Part shown: positions 6,723 through 9,887 of the stretch, one piece after another | How the letters are laid out: each line of letters begins with the position of its first letter | Numbering within the stretch: position 1 is the first letter of the stretch | Origin: Clostridiales bacterium | GTDB taxonomy: Bacteria; Bacillota; Clostridia; Lutisporales; Lutisporaceae | Assembly (NCBI GenBank): GCA_012522255.1 | Contig: JAAYKT010000455.1 | Span: forward strand, 1-9,887 | Direction of reading: 5' to 3' | Length of the DNA stretch: 9,887 nt | The notes under the pieces: model-generated | Seen by the model: the letters and a program-made list of their open reading frames with translations, nothing else | Databases searched by the model: none | Told to the model about the DNA's origin: nothing | Position numbers and translations under genes: made by a program

Positions 6723-8014
6723 TGAGCCTTCTGTTAAAAGGCGCTTATATAATTACCGGTGATGAAAAAGGCACTGTTATTGATGACGGATACATAGGAA
6801 TAAGAGAAAGTATAATAGACTATATCGGTATTGGATATGAGGGAATATGTGACAGGTATGAAAGGGTATGGAACCTGAAAAATAAGGTTGTAATGCCGGG
6901 ATTTGTAAATGCTCATAACCATTCGGCAATGACCGTATTCAGAAATTATGCTGATGATCTCAAACTTATGGATTGGCTTTTTAATACAATATTTCCGCTT
7001 GAGGACAAAATTACTGCTAAAGATGCCTATTGGGCTACACAGTTAGCTATTATGGAAATGATAAAGACAGGGACAACAGCTTTTTGTGATATGTATATGT
7101 ATATGGAGGAAACTGCTATTGCGGTATCAGAAGTAGGAATAAAAGCAGCATTGGGGAGAGGCCTTCAAGGAGATATAGATACAAAAGATGATTTTAGGCT
7201 AAAAGAGAGTATTAATTTGTACAGAAACTTTCATGGCAGCAACAAAGGGCGTATTAGAGTTAATCTGGCACCTCATTCTGTTTATACATGTACTATGACA
7301 TATTTGGAGATGGTAGCAAAACTTGCATGGGATCTGAATTGTGAGGTACAGATACATCTTTCTGAGACTGATGATGAGGTAAGAAAAAGTGTTGCACAAC
7401 ATAAAATGACGCCTACAAAGGCAGCAGATAAGGCGGGGCTTCTAAACAGCAAGACTATTGCGGCACATTGTGTAGCGGTAAATGATAATGACCTTGAAAT
7501 CCTGGTAAATAAAAAAGTAAATGTAGTGCATAATCCAAGCAGTAATATGAAATTGGGAAGCGGGATAGCTCCAATCAAGCGGATGATTGATAAAAGGATA
7601 AATGTAGCTTTGGGTACGGATGGAGCCTCCAGCAATAATGGATTGGATATGTTGACAGAGATGCGAAATGCATCTTATTTGCAAAAAGTTGTTTTGAAGG
7701 ACCCTACGGCAATAAATGTTGACCAGGTAATAGCAATGGCAACATCCAACGGAGCAAAAGCTTTGGGATTTAAAAACACAGGTAAAATTGTTACAGGCTA
7801 CTCGGCTGATATTATAGTGATTGATATTGAAAAGCCCTGGTATTATCCAAGACATAATATAAAATCTTCAATAGTTTATTCAGGTTGTTCTAAAGATGTT
7901 GAAACGGTTTTGATTGACGGGGAAATTATAATGGAAAAGGGTCAAATGCTGACTATTGATGAAGAAAAGGTGTTATATGAAATTCAGAGGGCAGCGGACG
8001 ATTTGTTTTTATAA
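6719..8014 (+). CDS. mtaD: S-adenosylhomocysteine / 5'-methylthioadenosine deaminase (amidohydrolase family)
   Basis: Metal-dependent amidohydrolase of 431 aa, the normal length for MTA/SAH deaminases (ATZ/TRZ branch). It hydrolytically removes the 6-amino group of the adenine ring, turning SAH into S-inosylhomocysteine and/or MTA into methylthioinosine. Metal ligands are in place: PGFVNAHNH (H66, H68), HLSETDDEV (H213, general acid E216), AAHCVAV (H250) and LGTDGASSNNG (D301). The C-terminal beta-sandwich segment KIVTGYSADIIVID is also typical. The start overlaps the upstream stop (ATG 6719, TGA 6720-6722), implying coupled translation. A second ATG at 6722 would shorten it by one residue, and AAGGG at 6705-6709 fits 6719 better. 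Related guanine, cytosine and atrazine-type hydrolases are less likely given the operon partner. Relative use of SAH, MTA and adenosine cannot be read from sequence. Confidence 0.88.
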   Translation: MMSLLLKGAYIITGDEKGTVIDDGYIGIRESIIDYIGIGYEGICDRYERVWNLKNKVVMPGFVNAHNHSAMTVFRNYADDLKLMDWLFNTIFPLEDKITAKDAYWATQLAIMEMIKTGTTAFCDMYMYMEETAIAVSEVGIKAALGRGLQGDIDTKDDFRLKESINLYRNFHGSNKGRIRVNLAPHSVYTCTMTYLEMVAKLAWDLNCEVQIHLSETDDEVRKSVAQHKMTPTKAADKAGLLNSKTIAAHCVAVNDNDLEILVNKKVNVVHNPSSNMKLGSGIAPIKRMIDKRINVALGTDGASSNNGLDMLTEMRNASYLQKVVLKDPTAINVDQVIAMATSNGAKALGFKNTGKIVTGYSADIIVIDIEKPWYYPRHNIKSSIVYSGCSKDVETVLIDGEIIMEKGQMLTIDEEKVLYEIQRAADDLFL

Positions 8015-8028
8015 ATACATAAATACAT
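8013..8028. repeat. Perfect 8-bp tandem duplication at the mtaD stop
   Basis: AAATACAT occurs twice back to back, beginning inside the TAA stop of the deaminase gene. It is most simply a small slippage duplication in the 34-nt spacer, and no function is apparent. Confidence 0.5.
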
Positions 8029-8048
8029 GGTAAGGGGGATGAGAAGGA

Positions 8049-8423
8049 ATGTCTAAAAAGACAATGATAACAAAGAAAGTTTGGGCAGTGGTCGGTGCCA
8101 ATCAGAATCCAGATAAATTTGGTAATAAAATATATAAGAAATTAAAAAGTATCGGTTATGAGGTATATCCTGTAAATCCTATGTATGAAAACATAGATGG
8201 GGATACATGTTATAAAAACTTGACAGGGCTTCCAAAGAAGCCGGATGTCATCAACATGGTTGTGGCCCCCGAGATAGGAAAAGGTTTTATTGAGGAAGCA
8301 GTAGAATTGAAGATTGGAAGCATTTGGTTTCAGCCGGGAACCTATAGTAAGGAGATATTTCAGTTTTTGAAAGATAAGGAAATAGACGTGGTACAAGCCT
8401 GCATACTCATGGAAACACATTAG
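8049..8423 (+). CDS. CoA-binding domain protein (CoA_binding_2 / YccU-like)
   Basis: A 124-aa single-domain Rossmann-fold protein. The N-terminal VWAVVGANQNPDKFGN (residues 11-26) is the nucleotide-binding loop of the CoA_binding_2 family. It is followed by GYEVYPVNP and by IWFQPGTYS, the last being the family's conserved Q-P-G region. The protein ends at CILMETH, near the usual C-VEH end of the family, so it is full length. Characterised relatives bind CoA through this domain, but no reaction is known for stand-alone members. AAGGGGG at 8032-8038 is ten nt before the ATG; an out-of-frame ATG at 8039 is not used. It follows mtaD by 34 nt and is probably the last gene of that operon. Any role in the methyl cycle rests on position alone. 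Confidence 0.82.
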   Translation: MSKKTMITKKVWAVVGANQNPDKFGNKIYKKLKSIGYEVYPVNPMYENIDGDTCYKNLTGLPKKPDVINMVVAPEIGKGFIEEAVELKIGSIWFQPGTYSKEIFQFLKDKEIDVVQACILMETH

Positions 8424-8468
8424 ATGAAATTGGTTAAATATATATCAAACCTTGAATTAACTTGACTA

Positions 8469-8499
8469 TTCAAATAAAATAGTGATTAGAAAGTATAAT
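8469..8499 (+). promoter_or_regulatory. Possible promoter for gcvTH
   Basis: A perfect TATAAT lies at 8494-8499. The best upstream element is TTCAAA (8469-8474) at a long 19-nt spacing. The better-looking TTGACT at 8462-8467 is 26 nt away and cannot pair with it. If used, transcription would start near 8506, putting the following hairpins in the gcvT leader. Confidence 0.4.
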
Positions 8500-8511
8500 T
8501 ACCTAAATGTG

Positions 8512-8618
8512 GGAAGCATATAGTTTAAATGTATGCTTTTTTCTAAAGGCGGCTTCCAATAGTTCCCGGTTTGTTTGGAAGTTATTTTCAGCAAATAGTT
8601 TATAGGAATGAACTATTT
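8512..8618 (+). promoter_or_regulatory. Structured 5' leader of gcvT with competing pairings
   Basis: After the terminator-like hairpin come two more stems: CTTCCAA (8553-8559) with TTGGAAG (8575-8581), and AAATAGTT (8593-8600) with AACTATTT (8611-8618). The last ends six nt before the AAAGGAGG ribosome site at 8625-8632. Two alternative pairings exist. GGAAGC (8512-8517) can pair with GCTTCC (8552-8557), which would open the terminator. AATAGTT (8558-8564) can compete with the third stem for AACTATT. I recognise no known riboswitch: the glycine, THF, SAM and T-box consensus elements are all missing. Pairings are seen; switching is inference. Confidence 0.4.
8514..8542 (+). terminator. Intrinsic terminator or attenuator between the CoA-binding gene and gcvT
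   Basis: AAGCATA (8514-8520) and TATGCTT (8532-8538) form a 7-bp stem with an 11-nt loop, running into an unbroken T tract (8537-8542). It is either the end of the ahcY-mtaD operon, about 90 nt after the last stop codon, or a leader terminator for gcvT if the TATAAT at 8494 is active. The stem is only modestly stable. Confidence 0.55.
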
Positions 8619-8638
8619 AAAAAGAAAGGAGGAAGGAA

Positions 8639-9733
8639 ATGGAGAATTCAAAGAAGACACACCTATTTCCTGTATACGAAAAGTATGGAGGAAAAATTGT
8701 AGACTATGCCGGATGGGCTATGCCGGTGCAATTCGAGGGGCTGATTCAGGAACATGAAGCAGTGCGAAATGCAGCAGGGTTATTTGATGTATCCCATATG
8801 GGAGAGATTGAGGTTAAAGGAAAAGATGCGCTTCAATATTTGCAGTATTTGCTTACAAATAACTTTGGTGCTATGGAAGATAATCAAATTCTATATAGTT
8901 TTATGTGCTATCCAAGCGGAGGAGTAGTAGACGATCTGTTAGTTTATAAATATGCCTCGGATTTCTATCTATTGGTTGTAAACGCATCAAATAAGGATAA
9001 GGATTACAAATGGATGTTGGAAAACAAAGGCGATTTTGAAGTGCAAATAATAGATAAATCTGATGAGGTATCAGAAATTGCAATACAGGGCCCAAAAGCA
9101 GAAAAAATATTGCAAAGACTAACAGACTTTGACCTGTCGACCTTAAAGCCTTTTTATCTGAAGCAAAATGTTAAGGTATTCGGTGCAGACAGTATGATAT
9201 CAAGAACAGGATATACGGGAGAAGATGGCTTTGAAGTATATCTAAGTAATGATAAGGTTCAAATTATTTGGGAGGAATTGATGAAAGCCGGGGAGGATGA
9301 CGGTATTAAGCCTGCGGGACTTGGAGCAAGGGATACCTTGAGATTCGAAGCCTCTATGCCGTTATATGGAAATGAAATATCACAGGATATTACACCATTG
9401 GAAGCCGGACTCGGGTTCTTTATTAAATTTGATAAGGACAGCTTTATTGGAAAAGACTCTCTGCTTAAACAAAAGTCAGAAGGTCTAAAAAGAAAATTAG
9501 CAGCATTTGAAATGGTGGATGGCGGTATCCCACGTCATGGTTATGACGTTTTGAAAGATGGAGAAAAAATAGGTTTTGTAACAACAGGTTACCATTCTCC
9601 TACTTTAAAAAAGAACATTGGATTTGCTTTGGTAGATGGTAGATATGCTGACCTGAATACTGTTTTGGAAATAAAAATAAGAAAAAAAATTGCCAAAGCA
9701 AAAATAGTCAGTAAAAAGTTTCTAAAAAAATAA
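8639..9733 (+). CDS. gcvT: Aminomethyltransferase, glycine cleavage system T protein
   Basis: Takes the aminomethyl group from lipoyl-GcvH, releases ammonia and passes the carbon to tetrahydrofolate as 5,10-methylene-THF, in the cytosol. The 364-aa length is standard. Motifs in order are KKTHLFPVYEKYGGKIVDYAGW (starting at residue 5), the GLFDVSHMGE folate-site block (residues 47-56), GGVVDDLLVYKY with the conserved acidic pair D98-D99, SRTGYTGEDGFEVY, the GLGARDTLRFEASMPLYG region, and the C-terminal barrel with GFVTTGYHSPTLKKNIGFAL. The ATG has an excellent AAAGGAGG site six nt upstream (8625-8632). gcvH follows 87 nt downstream, as in the usual gcvT-gcvH-gcvPA-gcvPB order. A structured leader precedes it, but no glycine riboswitch is visible. 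The one-carbon product feeds the same methyl cycle that the upstream SAH genes serve. Confidence 0.95.
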   Translation: MENSKKTHLFPVYEKYGGKIVDYAGWAMPVQFEGLIQEHEAVRNAAGLFDVSHMGEIEVKGKDALQYLQYLLTNNFGAMEDNQILYSFMCYPSGGVVDDLLVYKYASDFYLLVVNASNKDKDYKWMLENKGDFEVQIIDKSDEVSEIAIQGPKAEKILQRLTDFDLSTLKPFYLKQNVKVFGADSMISRTGYTGEDGFEVYLSNDKVQIIWEELMKAGEDDGIKPAGLGARDTLRFEASMPLYGNEISQDITPLEAGLGFFIKFDKDSFIGKDSLLKQKSEGLKRKLAAFEMVDGGIPRHGYDVLKDGEKIGFVTTGYHSPTLKKNIGFALVDGRYADLNTVLEIKIRKKIAKAKIVSKKFLKK

Positions 9734-9820
9734 ATGGGGTTAAACTAAGTAATAATACAAGAAAGAATAAATGCAGGTAATTTTGGGTCTTAAATCTTAA
9801 CAAAAATAGGAGGGAAAATC

Positions 9821-9887
9821 ATGAAAATTTTAGAAGGCTTATATTATTCAAAAGATCACGAATGGATAAAGGTAGAGGGTAATAATG
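9821..9887 (+). CDS. gcvH: Glycine cleavage system H protein, 5' end only
   Basis: The first 22 codons begin MKILEGLYYSKDHEWIKVEG, the highly conserved N-terminus of the lipoyl carrier GcvH (about 125-130 aa), which shuttles the aminomethyl group between the P, T and L proteins. AGGAGGG at 9808-9814 lies six nt before the ATG. The gene is cut by the window end, so the lipoylated lysine (expected near residue 63) is not visible. Nothing notable is seen in the 87-nt gap after gcvT. Confidence 0.9.
   Translation, partial: MKILEGLYYSKDHEWIKVEGNN

Noticed and set aside
7282..7635. 117-aa minus-strand reading frame inside the deaminase gene
   Set aside because: It is antisense to the catalytic core of mtaD, has no convincing ribosome binding site and looks like a codon-bias shadow.
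8462..8467. TTGACT as -35 of a gcvT promoter
   Set aside because: It is 26 nt from the TATAAT at 8494, and only weak -10 matches occur at 16-18 nt spacing.
8424..8638. Glycine, THF or SAM riboswitch, or T-box, upstream of gcvT
   Set aside because: None of the conserved core motifs of these classes could be found; only simple stems are visible.

Overview
The window looks like chromosome from a low-GC, anaerobic, Clostridia-type Firmicute. The sequence is AT-rich, Shine-Dalgarno sites are strong (AGGAGG/AGGTGAT types), TTG and GTG starts are used, and the gene families are typical of this group: bacterial ApgM, paired acyl-CoA-dehydratase-activase-related proteins, split chromate transporters and a glycine cleavage system. 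I see no mobile element, tRNA, rRNA or CRISPR, and coding density is high. No exact genus can be supported from sequence alone.

Layout. (1) At 4-1925 (+), a cofactor-independent phosphoglycerate mutase (apgM) is followed 14 nt later by a PrsW-family membrane protease. (2) At 1922-5246 (-), four genes run leftward from a TTGACA-17-TAATAT promoter: two single-domain chromate-transporter proteins with a 4-nt overlap, then two short proteins of the acyl-CoA dehydratase activase-related (HgdB/DUF2229-like) group. Both of the latter start with TTG and have a hairpin on or beside the ribosome binding site. The last one converges on prsW and their stop codons overlap in TTAA. (3) At 5247-5471 is a divergent promoter region with two dyads. 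(4) At 5472-8423 (+), an adenosylhomocysteinase-family gene overlaps an S-adenosylhomocysteine/methylthioadenosine deaminase gene by 4 nt, followed by a small CoA-binding-domain protein. (5) At 8424-8638 is a structured leader with a terminator-like hairpin and competing pairings. (6) At 8639-9887 (+), gcvT is followed by the 5' end of gcvH.

The most interesting reading concerns the 5472-8014 pair. The adenosylhomocysteinase homologue has HxExK (H52, E54, K56) where classical enzymes have HxTxE/Q at the adenine-contacting site. It is translationally coupled to a deaminase that can convert SAH to S-inosylhomocysteine. Together they suggest SAH recycling by deamination followed by hydrolysis of S-inosylhomocysteine to inosine and homocysteine, as known from Methanocaldococcus, rather than direct SAH hydrolysis. 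The adjacent glycine cleavage genes supply methylene-tetrahydrofolate, so the right half of the window reads as a one-carbon/methyl-cycle neighbourhood. Secondary points of interest are the putative attenuator ahead of gcvT (no glycine riboswitch is visible) and the hairpin that buries the ribosome binding site of the 3158-4120 gene.
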